Positions 7,065 to 15,428 of a stretch of DNA of 64,000 nt are shown here, one piece after another. Location of the stretch: NCBI RefSeq assembly GCF_023806485.1, contig NZ_JAMSLR010000004.1, forward strand, positions 310,001 through 374,000, in the 5' to 3' direction. Within the stretch, counting starts at the first letter, position 1. Every line of letters starts with the position of its first letter. Position numbers and translations under genes: made by a program. Source of the stretch: Thermalbibacter longus. GTDB taxonomy: Bacteria; Chloroflexota; Chloroflexia; Thermomicrobiales; Thermomicrobiaceae. Below the pieces are notes generated by a model. The model was given only the letters and a program-made list of their open reading frames with translations. It had not been told where the DNA came from and did not search any database.

Positions 7065-7712
7065 GTGGAGCCTGAAATCGTCTGGTATGCCCAGTCAGCG
7101 TTCCGCATCGAAGTAGATGGGTTGCGCATCTACCTCGATCCGTACCATCTGCCACCAGGCCAGCCGCCGGCCGACGTGCTGATGATAAGCCACGACCACG
7201 GCGATCACCTGTCCGGCGAGGACATCGCTCAGATCCGGAATGCCGACACAGTCGTGTTCGCGAGCCCGCCGGCGGCAAAGAAGCTCGCCCCACCGGTCAC
7301 GACCTTGGCCCCCGGGCAGAGTGCGCGGCACGGCGGGCTCACCGTGCGGGCCGTGCCGGCGTACAACGTCAACAAGTTCCGCAGCCCCGGAGTACCGTTC
7401 CATCCGCGGGAGGGCCAGCACGTCGGATTCGTGTTCGAGATCGGCGGCCTGCGTTTCTACTTCGCCGGCGACACCGACGTCATCCCGGAGATGGCTGAAA
7501 TCGGGCCGGTCGACTACGCTTTCCTGCCGGTCAGCGGCACGTATGTCATGACAGCCGAAGAGGCAGCAGAGGCCGTGCGGCAGATTCGCCCGCGGGTCGT
7601 GATCCCGATGCACTACGGGAGCATCGTCGGCTCGGTTGAGGATGCCCACCGGCTCGCGCGGCTCGTCCCGGAGGGGGTCGAAGTGCGCATCCTGACCCCG
7701 ATAAGCCGCTAG
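7065..7712 (+). CDS. MBL-fold metal-dependent hydrolase (UlaG/UPF0173-like)
   Basis: A 215-residue protein with the metallo-beta-lactamase metal motif HDHGDH at about residues 43-48, FAGDTDVIPEM around 137-147 and VIPMHYGSIVG near 183-193. The short length and the WYAQSAFRIEV N-terminus fit the L-ascorbate-lactonase-like/UPF0173 branch. GTG 7065 follows GAGGAGG. It lies 41 bases after the creatininase-like gene and 23 before the CapA-like gene, so the three are probably co-transcribed. The physiological substrate is unknown. Confidence 0.85.
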   Translation: MEPEIVWYAQSAFRIEVDGLRIYLDPYHLPPGQPPADVLMISHDHGDHLSGEDIAQIRNADTVVFASPPAAKKLAPPVTTLAPGQSARHGGLTVRAVPAYNVNKFRSPGVPFHPREGQHVGFVFEIGGLRFYFAGDTDVIPEMAEIGPVDYAFLPVSGTYVMTAEEAAEAVRQIRPRVVIPMHYGSIVGSVEDAHRLARLVPEGVEVRILTPISR

Positions 7713-7735
7713 GCGCCGAACGGCGAGGCTGGGCG

Positions 7736-9457
7736 ATGGCTCACCTGTTGAGCCGGCGCCGCTTGCTGGCCTCGCTGGGTAGCGCGCTTCTCGTGGCCTG
7801 CCGCGTCCGCGAGCCGCCTTCCCCAGTGCCCAGCCCTAGCACGACGCCGACGCCAGCGGTTGTTCGCCGCCGCTCTGCCCAGCTAAAGCGCGGCACGGTA
7901 GGTGCGTCTCGGGAGCTGGGCATCTGGATCGAGCCGGAACTTCCGGCGGCGTTTGCTCCTCGGGCAGCGAGCTTCGAAGCGTTACTCTCTGCTGCGCTTC
8001 CTCCTGGGTGGCAGCTAGTGCGCGTCGATGCGCCGGAAGAGGCGAGCGTGCGGGTTCGGCGAGCGCCCGGCTCAACCAGCCCGCTGACCCTAGCTGAACG
8101 CCCCTTGGTGCCGGTTACGTCTCACTGGAACCTGGTGAGCGCTATCTCGGGCCATGCGCTCAGTGGGCTGCTGGGCGGGACGATCTCGGACTGGCAGGCG
8201 CTGGGTTCGCCGGAGCCGCTCCCGGTGGAACCGGTAAGCCTCCGAACCGGCGGCCTGCAGCTTGCCGGCGCTGTCCACGAAGCGAGCGATCCACAGTCCT
8301 GCGCCCAGTTCCTCCTGGTGAGGCCTGGGGCGCTGGCAGTGGTCGAGCCAACGGGACTCGCACCTCAGATGCGCGTGCTAGAGGTCGACGGGAACGATCC
8401 ACTCGCTCTGCCGCCGGAGGAGCTCGAAAAGGTCGGCTTGGCAGATCGTCTAGTGGTCGAGGCGAGCGACGCTCTACAGGGTGTCCTCCAGCGGGTGATC
8501 GGCCAGTTACCGCAGCCGGTGCGGGAGCCGCCTTTTACGATAGCCGTAGCTGGCGACATCATCCTCGGCAGAACCGTGCACCGCATCATGGAGCAGAGTG
8601 GCGACTGGGCCGCGCCGTTCAGGGCCGTCGCGCCGCTGCTCGCCGAGGCCGATCTGACGATTGCTGACCTCGAATGTGCGCTGACTGGCTCGTTTGCGCC
8701 GCCGGACGATCCTTATACGATGCGGTTCATGACCTATCCGCAGGCTGTCGAGGGGCTGCTACTGGCCGGGATCGACGCGGTGTCACTCGCGAACAACCAC
8801 AGCATGGACTTCGGCGCACAGGGCATGCGCGACACGCTCAAGACCTTAGAAGGCCGAGGGATCGCGCACTGCGGGATCGGCGAGACGCTCGCGGAGGCTA
8901 GGCAGCCTGCGCTTCTGCAAGTTGCCGGCACGACGATTGCCCTTCTCGGGTACGACGGCATCAGTGCGGCCTGGTACGGGGCCGGCGTGGACTGGCCGGG
9001 GACGGCCCCACTCGATCCTGAGCTGGTCACGGAAGACGTGAGCGCGGCTTCTAGCCTCGCGGACGTCGTGATCCCGTTCTTTCACTGGGGCATCGAGTAC
9101 ACGTTGCTCCCGACGGACGAGCAACGCCAGATCGCGCGGGCGGTGATCGATGCCGGCGCGACGCTGGTGCTCGGCTCGCACCCGCACTGGCTGCAAGGGT
9201 TCGAGTTCTACCGCGGCAGGCCCATCTTCTACTCGCTCGGCAACTTCGTCTTCGATCAGGAGTGGTCGCAAGAGACGAAGCAAGGGGTGATTCTGCGGTT
9301 GCGGTTCGAGGGCCCCCGCCTGCGCGCGTTCTCGTTCCAACCGGTGCTGATCGAGGACTACCACCGGCCGCGCCCGGCCAATGACCAAGAGCGCGTCGTC
9401 ATGATGGGGCGCATCCGATCGTCGTCGCTGGAGCTTCTCGCCTCGTCCGGCGGGTAG
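7736..9457 (+). CDS. CapA-family lipoprotein (PGA_cap metallophosphatase domain)
   Basis: A 573-residue exported lipoprotein. The N-terminus has Arg-rich RRRLLASLGSALLVAC with a lipobox Cys at residue 22, followed by a Pro/Ser/Thr-rich linker. Residues ~60-255 form an N-terminal domain without a clear name. From about residue 266 the CapA (poly-gamma-glutamate capsule) domain is clear: VAGDIILGRTV, ADLTIADLECALTG, DAVSLANNHSMDFG, PFFHWGIEY, VLGSHPHWLQG and YSLGNFVFDQ carry the calcineurin-like metal ligands. No PgsB/PgsC genes are adjacent, so capsule synthesis is not implied; an envelope-associated phosphatase-like role is possible. It is the last gene of the 6217-9457 operon. Confidence 0.85.
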   Translation: MAHLLSRRRLLASLGSALLVACRVREPPSPVPSPSTTPTPAVVRRRSAQLKRGTVGASRELGIWIEPELPAAFAPRAASFEALLSAALPPGWQLVRVDAPEEASVRVRRAPGSTSPLTLAERPLVPVTSHWNLVSAISGHALSGLLGGTISDWQALGSPEPLPVEPVSLRTGGLQLAGAVHEASDPQSCAQFLLVRPGALAVVEPTGLAPQMRVLEVDGNDPLALPPEELEKVGLADRLVVEASDALQGVLQRVIGQLPQPVREPPFTIAVAGDIILGRTVHRIMEQSGDWAAPFRAVAPLLAEADLTIADLECALTGSFAPPDDPYTMRFMTYPQAVEGLLLAGIDAVSLANNHSMDFGAQGMRDTLKTLEGRGIAHCGIGETLAEARQPALLQVAGTTIALLGYDGISAAWYGAGVDWPGTAPLDPELVTEDVSAASSLADVVIPFFHWGIEYTLLPTDEQRQIARAVIDAGATLVLGSHPHWLQGFEFYRGRPIFYSLGNFVFDQEWSQETKQGVILRLRFEGPRLRAFSFQPVLIEDYHRPRPANDQERVVMMGRIRSSSLELLASSGG

Positions 9458-9529
9458 GATCAATGCCTGCATTCGCCGGGAACCGAAGCGGGGCCGGCGC
9501 TGGCTCGTGCCCCAGACAGGTGGCGTCAC

Positions 9530-10894
9530 TTAGAACTGCTCGACGTACCAGCCAAACTGCTCCAGGCTGATGAGCCCGGAGACCTCGACGCGCGGCTCTG
9601 CCCAGCGACGCTCCGGTGAGCATCTGGTTCCGCCCCAGGCGGCGAGCGCCCCGTCGTATCCTGCAGCCTGCACAGCCGCGATGACCCGCGCGTCGTACTC
9701 GCCCCCGGGATAGGCGAAGTAGCGGATCGGCCGCCCGGTGATCTCCTCGAGTCGAGCCTTGCTGAGCGACACCTCAGCCCAGAGCTGCCCGTCGGGAACG
9801 AGTCTGAGGTTGGGGTGGTGCAACGAGTGCGAGCCGATCTCGTGACCCTGCTCCGCGAGCGCGCGGATCTGCTCGTCACTGAGCCCGCTACGGCCTGGTA
9901 CTACGAAGAACGTGGCCACCATCCCGCGAGCGTTGAGTGCCATTGCCGCCTGCCACTGTCCTGGGCTTCCGTCATCGAAGGTGATGGCAACTGGCCGTTC
10001 CGGCAAGGGGCCTCCACGCAACAGCGCGTCGAACATCTGAGACATCGTAATCGTGGTGTAGCCGTGAGCCAGGAGCCAGTCTAACTGCTGCTCGAACTTC
10101 CAGAGCGGGATGCGGTAACGACCGGCTGGTTCGCCCACCTGGTGGTACATCAGGATCGGCATACGGAAACCGCGCTTGAAGAGTTCGGGAGAGTACTCGG
10201 CTACGCCCTCCTGGCGACCGACCGGGTCAGTGGCGATACCCTCGCGAAGCGCGAGGGATGCGCCGAGGAGCCCGAGCTGGACTTCGTACGGCGTTCCCGC
10301 GAGCTCAGGGTGCCATTCGAAGCGAGCACGCTCGAAATACTGAACGGTGAAGGCCTGGCCAGTGGCATCGACCTCGGTGAACTCCTCGGAGATCGGAAAT
10401 CCGAAGACGGCGAGCCCGCCATGCTGCTCCCAGAAGCGCTTGAACCCGTAAGCCAGCGTGTGGCCAGTCTCCGGGAAGTAGCGGCGGTCAGGAGCCGAGT
10501 TAGCGGAGGGGTCGAGGACAAGTGGCGCAAACGCCGGCTCAGTCCGGCCTTGGGTCAGCACGGCGCCGACTCGCGTCAGCAGAACTCCGCACGACGGGCC
10601 GCAGCCCGGGTGGTGCTCGAAGCGAGCGCGCTCGAAATATTGCACCGTCAGCCCGCTGGCGGCATCGACCACCGGCTCGCTAACTGGATATCCGAAGATC
10701 CTGATACCGCCGTGCTGAAGCCAGAAACTCAGGAAGGGCTCGCTGACGTGGTGGCCGGTCTGCGGGAAGTAGACGATCGAGGGGGCGGCCGAGGCACTCG
10801 CCCGAGGAGAGAGGCTAAGCGATGCTGCCAGCACCAGCAGGACGGTGGATACCAGCCGGAAGAACCACTGTCCGAGCGATCGGCTCTCGCGCAC
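9530..10894 (-). CDS. Exported polysaccharide deacetylase with two N-terminal surface repeats
   Basis: A 454-residue protein with a Sec-type signal peptide (residues 1-~35, ending near ASASAAP). Two repeats of about 75 residues follow: each starts with YFP(Q/E)TGH, contains an FW-x2-HGG...(I/V)FG(Y/F)P(V/I)SE core and ends with VQYFERARFE. This repeat type is common on secreted Chloroflexota proteins. A NodB deacetylase domain follows from about residue 220, with PILMYHQVG, AITFDDGSPGQW, GSHSLHHPN and FAYPGGEYD giving the metal and catalytic residues. It probably trims acetyl groups from envelope polysaccharide, with the repeats as a substrate- or wall-binding module. It is convergent with the CapA operon and has no co-oriented neighbour. 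Confidence 0.88.
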   Translation of the reverse strand: MRESRSLGQWFFRLVSTVLLVLAASLSLSPRASASAAPSIVYFPQTGHHVSEPFLSFWLQHGGIRIFGYPVSEPVVDAASGLTVQYFERARFEHHPGCGPSCGVLLTRVGAVLTQGRTEPAFAPLVLDPSANSAPDRRYFPETGHTLAYGFKRFWEQHGGLAVFGFPISEEFTEVDATGQAFTVQYFERARFEWHPELAGTPYEVQLGLLGASLALREGIATDPVGRQEGVAEYSPELFKRGFRMPILMYHQVGEPAGRYRIPLWKFEQQLDWLLAHGYTTITMSQMFDALLRGGPLPERPVAITFDDGSPGQWQAAMALNARGMVATFFVVPGRSGLSDEQIRALAEQGHEIGSHSLHHPNLRLVPDGQLWAEVSLSKARLEEITGRPIRYFAYPGGEYDARVIAAVQAAGYDGALAAWGGTRCSPERRWAEPRVEVSGLISLEQFGWYVEQF

Positions 10895-11228
10895 GGTTGC
10901 AATCCCTTCTCAAATCCCGTGATCAACGGCTCGGCAAGAAATAGGCACAGGCCACGAAATCGGTGAGGCCCGCGCTCCGTGCGAAAGAGCCGCCGTTGAG
11001 CGACAGTCCGTCTGGGAGACGGAAAACGACCGCCTCTACGAAACGTAACGTTCAAACACGCCATTGGCTTCGCCAAGGAGTCTCCGCGCCTCGCTGGTGC
11101 GCTGACTCGAGTCCGAGCCATCGAGGGAGACAGGAGCTATCGCGACGTGTGCGCTGCAAAGGTGGCTCGTGGGTATAATGCGCGGGGTCTCGGCCGGGCC
11201 AAGGGCTGTGAGCGAGGAGGATGCGAGC
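10895..11228. other. Divergent intergenic region (334 bases)
   Basis: No convincing gene is seen. On the plus strand TATAAT at 11174-11179 is a strong -10 candidate for the ThDP enzyme that starts at 11229, with no clear -35. A small hairpin CCGTCT-GGG-AGACGG lies at 11008-11022. I see no recognisable riboswitch. Confidence 0.5.
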
Positions 11229-12839
11229 GTGTCGAAGCGGATCAAGGGTGGGCAGGCGGTCGTCGAGGCGCTGGAGCGCCTCGGTGTCGAGGTCGTCTTC
11301 GGTATTCCCGGGGTGCACACGCTGGAAATCTACGACGCGCTCTACGACTCGTCCATCCGCCACGTGCTGGCACGGCACGAGCAGGGCGTCGGGTTCATGG
11401 CCGACGGCTACGCGCGCGCCTCTGGCCACCCGGGAGTCGCGATCGTCATCACTGGCCCGGGCGTGACGAATATCGCTACGCCGATCGGCGAGGCGTATGC
11501 TGACTCCTCACCGGTGCTAGTGGTGGCTTCGAACGTCGCACAGCCGTGGCAGGGGCGGATGCTCGGCTACCTGCACGATCTGAAGGATCAACTCGGCGTC
11601 ATGCGGGCCGTGACCAAGTGGTCTGGCCAGGCCCGTCGGGTCGAGGAGGTGCCGAGCCTGCTGGCGGAGGCATTCTGCCAGATGCGGCATGGTCGCCCGC
11701 GGCCGGTCTACGTCGAGGTACCCCTCGATGTGCTGGGTGGCTTCGGCGAGGTCGATCTCGATTCGATCGGCCCAGTCCGGCCGGAGCGGCCGGCCCCGCC
11801 AGCGGCCGCTGTACGGCTCGCAGTTGCAGCGATCGAGCGGGCGAGCCGGGTGGTGCTGTACTGCGGCGGAGGCGCCGTGGCCAGCGAGGCGAGCGCTGAG
11901 CTGGTCGCGCTGGCTGAGCAACTCGGAGCCCCGGTCATCACCAGTATCCAGGGCAAAGGGGCCGTGCCGGAGGATCATCCGCTCTGCCTCGGCACGCTCT
12001 GGGAGCCGGGCAACGCGGTGGATCGTTTGCTGCGGCAGGCTGACCTGGCGCTGGTGTTCGGCTCAAAGCTTGGCGCCCAGGATACCGGGGACAGGCAGCT
12101 CCCGCTGCCGGACACGATCGTTCGCGTCGATATCGATCCCGAGGAGATCCTGCGCAGCTATCTGCCGGCGCTGGCGATCGTCGCCGACGCGCGCGAGACG
12201 GCCAGAGCCTTGCTGGAGGCGCTGCGGTCGCGCGGGATCCGGAAGGAATCCTGGCCGGTCGCCGAAGTCGAGGACGTCAAGCGGCAGGCGCTCGCTGGGG
12301 CCTGGGGGCATGAGCACGCGGCCTACGTGCAGGCCCTGCGCGCGGCCATCCCGCGTGACGGGATCCTGGTCAACGACATGACCATGATGTGCTACGTTGG
12401 CAACCGGCACTATCCGGTGTATCAACCACGCACCTATCTCTTCCCCACCGGCTACGGGACGCTGGGCTTCGCGCTGCCGGCGGCGATCGGGGCCAAGATC
12501 GCTCGGCCGGAGGCCGCCGTGGTGGCGGTTGTCGGCGACGGTGGCTTCCAGTACACGATGCAGGAGCTCGCTACGGCCGTCCAGTTCCGGCTGGGCATAC
12601 CGATCGTCGTGTTCGACGACTCGACCTACACGGCGGTCAAGGAGGCGCAGGCGCGAGAGTACGACTGTCGCTTCATTGCGGTGGATTTGGTGAACCCGGA
12701 CTTCATCGAGCTGGCCGCATCCTACCGGATCCCGGCGGTACGAGCGAACTCGCCGGAGGAGCTCTCTGGAGCGATCGAGGAGGCGTTCACGCGCGACCTG
12801 CCGACGCTTATCGACGTTCCGGTCTGCTTCCCTGTCTAG
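11229..12839 (+). CDS. Thiamine-diphosphate-dependent enzyme, acetolactate-synthase large-subunit-like
   Basis: A 536-residue ThDP enzyme. The N-terminal PYR domain has the catalytic Glu in ARHEQGVGFMADGYAR (about residue 51) and TGPGVTNIATPIGEA. A central TPP_enzyme_M domain follows, then the PP domain with VVGDGGFQYTMQEL and the D...N-type cofactor motif. The start GTG 11229 was chosen because AGGAGG lies eight bases upstream; an upstream ATG at 11169 overlaps the -10 region. No small regulatory subunit gene is adjacent and the gene is single, so biosynthetic IlvB is not proven. Alternatives include 2-oxoacid decarboxylases of the AruI type. It neighbours cimA, an isoleucine gene, but is separated from it by a full leader with its own promoter. 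Confidence 0.75.
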   Translation: MSKRIKGGQAVVEALERLGVEVVFGIPGVHTLEIYDALYDSSIRHVLARHEQGVGFMADGYARASGHPGVAIVITGPGVTNIATPIGEAYADSSPVLVVASNVAQPWQGRMLGYLHDLKDQLGVMRAVTKWSGQARRVEEVPSLLAEAFCQMRHGRPRPVYVEVPLDVLGGFGEVDLDSIGPVRPERPAPPAAAVRLAVAAIERASRVVLYCGGGAVASEASAELVALAEQLGAPVITSIQGKGAVPEDHPLCLGTLWEPGNAVDRLLRQADLALVFGSKLGAQDTGDRQLPLPDTIVRVDIDPEEILRSYLPALAIVADARETARALLEALRSRGIRKESWPVAEVEDVKRQALAGAWGHEHAAYVQALRAAIPRDGILVNDMTMMCYVGNRHYPVYQPRTYLFPTGYGTLGFALPAAIGAKIARPEAAVVAVVGDGGFQYTMQELATAVQFRLGIPIVVFDDSTYTAVKEAQAREYDCRFIAVDLVNPDFIELAASYRIPAVRANSPEELSGAIEEAFTRDLPTLIDVPVCFPV

Positions 12840-13054
12840 CGTGAGGAATGCCTCGCATGCCGGGTGAAGGGCAAGGAGATCGAGTGCTCGCGCCGGCGTC
12901 GTTACGAGTGGCTGCTGCTGTCCCCGATGGGTAGCACGCTCGCCGTGCGGATGACCAGTGCCGCGGCGCACTCGTTTCGACGGGGTGGTCGAGATCGCAG
13001 GTATGGCCGCAAGGCCTGGCAGTTTGCGTTCGGCCCGTTGCCGCGGAGTTGCGC
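12840..13054. other. Region between the ThDP enzyme and the cimA promoter
   Basis: No supported gene. A short hairpin (GTGAGG-AATG-CCTCGC) directly follows the ThDP-enzyme stop and may end its transcript. A 64-codon open frame at 12864-13058 is Arg-rich, lacks a ribosome binding site and is not credited. The remainder of the interval up to 13351 is the cimA promoter and leader. Confidence 0.4.
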
Positions 13055-13084
13055 TTGACGCGTGAAACGCCCGTGTAGTAGCCT
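13055..13084 (+). promoter_or_regulatory. cimA promoter
   Basis: TTGACG (13055-13060), 18 bases, TAGCCT (13079-13084). The start of transcription would be near 13091, about 20 bases before the leader-peptide GTG at 13112 and about 260 bases before cimA. Confidence 0.5.
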
Positions 13085-13111
13085 ACCAGCAGCGGTCGGA
13101 ACGGGGGTAGG

Positions 13112-13258
13112 GTGACCGTGGGCAGCGAGTATCCCCAGTCTTATGAGCATCCGCGCCTGGGCCGTGTGAGCCGGGGCGCAGCGATCATTATCGGGATTAT
13201 TCGGCCCCGCGTGGCGGGGCTTTCGGCGCTGGGGAGGGGCTCGCCCAGAATAGGTTGA
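13112..13258 (+). CDS. Isoleucine-rich leader peptide of cimA
   Basis: A 48-codon frame from GTG 13112 (a second GTG is at 13118; a later in-frame GTG is at 13166) to TGA 13256-13258. Its key feature is ATC ATT ATC GGG ATT ATT at 13184-13201, five Ile codons in six, immediately followed by a GC hairpin (13204-13220). G-rich sequence upstream can serve as a ribosome binding site, and the promoter places the 5' end only about 20 bases before the GTG, as in classical attenuation leaders. The downstream gene makes citramalate for isoleucine synthesis, which matches the codon run. The peptide itself need not have any function beyond being translated. Confidence 0.62.
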   Translation: MTVGSEYPQSYEHPRLGRVSRGAAIIIGIIRPRVAGLSALGRGSPRIG

Positions 13259-13325
13259 CCGTACGACCAGGACATGAATGCGGTTGGAGCGGCCTCCCCA
13301 GAGCGGGGAGGCCGCCAGCGTTTGG
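13204..13325 (+). terminator. Attenuator of cimA: pause hairpin, antiterminator and terminator segments
   Basis: Three RNA segments are visible. GCCCCGC (13204-13210)/GCGGGGC (13214-13220) is a 7-bp hairpin just after the Ile codons. CTGGGGAGG (13229-13237) is perfectly complementary (9 bp) to CCTCCCCAG (13293-13301). GCGGCCTCCCC (13289-13299)/GGGGAGGCCGC (13305-13315) is an 11-bp terminator-like hairpin, followed by only a short T stretch (CAGCGTTT). The last two structures use the same CCTCCCC and exclude each other. A ribosome stalled on the Ile codons would open the first hairpin and leave 13229-13237 free to block the terminator. The weak U-tract is the main reservation. Confidence 0.6.
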
Positions 13326-13351
13326 TGCGCTCGATGGATGGGAGGCAGGCG

Positions 13352-14962
13352 GTGGACGGGACAGATGGGCGCCGGAGGGTTGCGATCTACGACACGACCC
13401 TGCGCGACGGATGCCAGGGGTCGGGTGTCTCGCTGACGACCGAGGACAAGCTGAAGATCGCTCGCGCGCTCGACCGGCTGGGCGTCGCCTACATCGAGGG
13501 TGGTTGGCCAGGTTCCAATCCGAAGGACATTGCATTCTTCGAACGGGCCGCGCGCGAGACCTGGCAGCACGCTCGCATCGCGGCCTTCGGCAGCACTCGC
13601 CGGGCCGGGGTGCGCGCCGACGAGGATCCCAACCTCCGGCTGCTCGTCGAAGCTGGAACCCCGACCGTCACGATCGTCGGCAAGGCTTCCCCCTTCCAGG
13701 TGCAACACGTGCTGAATACCACCCTCGATGAGAACCTGCGTATGGTGGCCGACTCGGTCGCCCACTTGAAGCAGGCTGGCAGGGAGGTCTTCTTCGATGC
13801 AGAACATTTCTTCGATGGCTACTCCGAGGATCCGGAGTATGCCGTGGCAGTACTGCGGGCCGCCTGCGAGGCCGGGGCTGATGCGGTCGTGCTCTGCGAC
13901 ACCAACGGCGGCACGCTCACTGGCCCGCTAGCCGAGGCCGTGCGCCGGGTTGTACGAGCCGTGCCCTGCGCGGTCGGTATCCATACCCACAATGACTGCG
14001 AGCTGGCGGTGGCGAACTCCATCGCGGCAGTCGAGGCCGGGGCGATCCAGGTGCAGGGGACGATCAACGGGCTGGGGGAGCGGGTCGGCAATGCCAACCT
14101 GTGCTCGCTGATCCCGGTATTGGAGTACAAGCTGGGCTACCGCTGCCTGCCGCCGGGGCATCTGGCACGGCTTACCGAGGTCTCGCGCTACGTGGCGGAA
14201 GTGGCGAATCTGGCGCATGATCCGAAGCTCCCGTTCGTCGGTGCTCAGGCATTTACCCATAAGGCCGGGTTGCACGTGCACGCGGTGGCGAAGACGCCCG
14301 CCGCGTACGAGCACATCCCGCCCGAGGTGGTGGGGAACACGCGCCACATCCTGGTGTCGGAGCTGAGCGGCCGGAGCAACGTGGTCGTGAAGGCGAAGTC
14401 GTTCGGGATCGACCTCGGCGGGCAGCCCGACATCGTGCGGCGACTGGTCGAGCAGATCAAAGAGCTCGAGTTCCTGGGCTTCTGGTTCGAGGATGCGGAT
14501 GCTTCGCTCGAGCTGCTCATCCGCCGGGCACTGCCCGGCTACCAGGCGCCGTTCGAAGTGCTGGACTACACCGTGCTAACCGAGTACCGCGGCGGGCGTG
14601 GGATGCTGGCTGAAGCGACTGTCAAGCTACGTATCGGCGACCAGGTGTTCCACACCGCTGCTGAGGGGAACGGGCCGGTGAACGCGCTCGACCAGGCGAC
14701 CCGAAAGGCGCTCCAAGGCTTCTACCCCCAGATCAGCGAGGTGCGATTGGAGGACTACAAGGTGCGCGTGCTCGACGACCACCACGGCACCGGTGCCAAG
14801 GTTCGAGTGTGGATCCGCTCGGGTGACCACCAGCGGAGCTGGAGCACGGTCGGCTGCTCGACGAATATCATCGAGGCCTCCTGGATGGCGCTCGCCGACA
14901 GCCTGACCTACCCGCTAGTGGTACCGGTCACCGAGACAGTGATGCGAGCCTTCCCCGGCTGA
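13352..14962 (+). CDS. cimA: Citramalate synthase
   Basis: A 536-residue acyltransferase of the isopropylmalate-synthase superfamily that condenses pyruvate and acetyl-CoA to (R)-citramalate, the first step of the threonine-independent isoleucine route. The N-terminal IYDTTLRDGCQGSGVSLTTEDK is the CimA form of the metal/substrate motif, with YIEGGWPGSNPKD, GLHVHAVAK and a C-terminal LeuA-type allosteric domain (about residues 385-536) that in the family binds isoleucine. I chose GTG 13352 because GGGAGG lies six bases upstream; the frame opens at 13274 but that part overlaps the attenuator hairpin. Regulation is probably both enzymatic (Ile feedback) and by the Ile leader peptide upstream. 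Homocitrate synthase or LeuA are less likely given the motif. Confidence 0.9.
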   Translation: MDGTDGRRRVAIYDTTLRDGCQGSGVSLTTEDKLKIARALDRLGVAYIEGGWPGSNPKDIAFFERAARETWQHARIAAFGSTRRAGVRADEDPNLRLLVEAGTPTVTIVGKASPFQVQHVLNTTLDENLRMVADSVAHLKQAGREVFFDAEHFFDGYSEDPEYAVAVLRAACEAGADAVVLCDTNGGTLTGPLAEAVRRVVRAVPCAVGIHTHNDCELAVANSIAAVEAGAIQVQGTINGLGERVGNANLCSLIPVLEYKLGYRCLPPGHLARLTEVSRYVAEVANLAHDPKLPFVGAQAFTHKAGLHVHAVAKTPAAYEHIPPEVVGNTRHILVSELSGRSNVVVKAKSFGIDLGGQPDIVRRLVEQIKELEFLGFWFEDADASLELLIRRALPGYQAPFEVLDYTVLTEYRGGRGMLAEATVKLRIGDQVFHTAAEGNGPVNALDQATRKALQGFYPQISEVRLEDYKVRVLDDHHGTGAKVRVWIRSGDHQRSWSTVGCSTNIIEASWMALADSLTYPLVVPVTETVMRAFPG

Positions 14963-15428
14963 GACAGCGTCCTCGAAGCGGTGGCGCCTTTCCCCGGGCG
15001 TATCCTCGCTGTCGCCGAAGGCATCTCAATCTTCTGATCGTCCCCACCTAACGGGTAGCGGGCTGAGGTTGTCGAGCTTTACAGGCTGCGCGCCCCGATG
15101 CTGGGACAGCATCGGCGTGCTCGAGCCCCGTGCCGCCTTCATCTGAACATTGTCACCTCTCGAATATTTACCTCTCCAACCCAACCGTGTATACTGCGCG
15201 GTGATATCATCAACCACTTCTTCTCGAAAGATCGGGTTCGCAAAACCGGTGAGCGAGCGCGACCTGCGCGCTGGACGGCGATTCCGCCGTACCGGCGCAC
15301 CGATGAGCATTCGGGTTCGAGCCCTGCGTCCTGTTCTCTGCGAGCGGCCGGCTCGAGGTCCTCCTCGGGACCGCTAGGTCGTTGCGCCGGTCTAGCGTTG
15401 GATGCTCTAGGAAGCAGGAGGAGAAGTG
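14963..15428. other. Intergenic region before the ABC binding protein (466 bases)
   Basis: No gene seen. An 8-bp hairpin CCGATGCT-GGGAC-AGCATCGG at 15095-15115 may terminate cimA (no U-tract). A promoter lies at 15167-15195. The following ~230 bases are an untranslated leader in which I recognise no riboswitch. Confidence 0.45.
15167..15195 (+). promoter_or_regulatory. Promoter of the ABC substrate-binding protein gene
   Basis: TTTACC (15167-15172), 17 bases, TATACT (15190-15195), preceded by TG. This gives a 5' leader of about 225 bases. Confidence 0.5.

Noticed and set aside
10895-11168. Possible c-di-AMP or c-di-GMP riboswitch before the polysaccharide deacetylase
   Set aside because: The leader has a CCGTCT/AGACGG hairpin and some purine-rich stretches, but I could not place the conserved core of any known class.
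12864-13058. 64-codon open frame between the ThDP enzyme and cimA
   Set aside because: Arg-rich shadow-like composition, no ribosome binding site, and it runs into the cimA promoter.
15300-15345. tRNA-like segment GGGTTCGAGCCC
   Set aside because: It resembles a T-loop, but no acceptor, D-arm or anticodon stem can be paired around it. No tRNA gene was found anywhere in the window.
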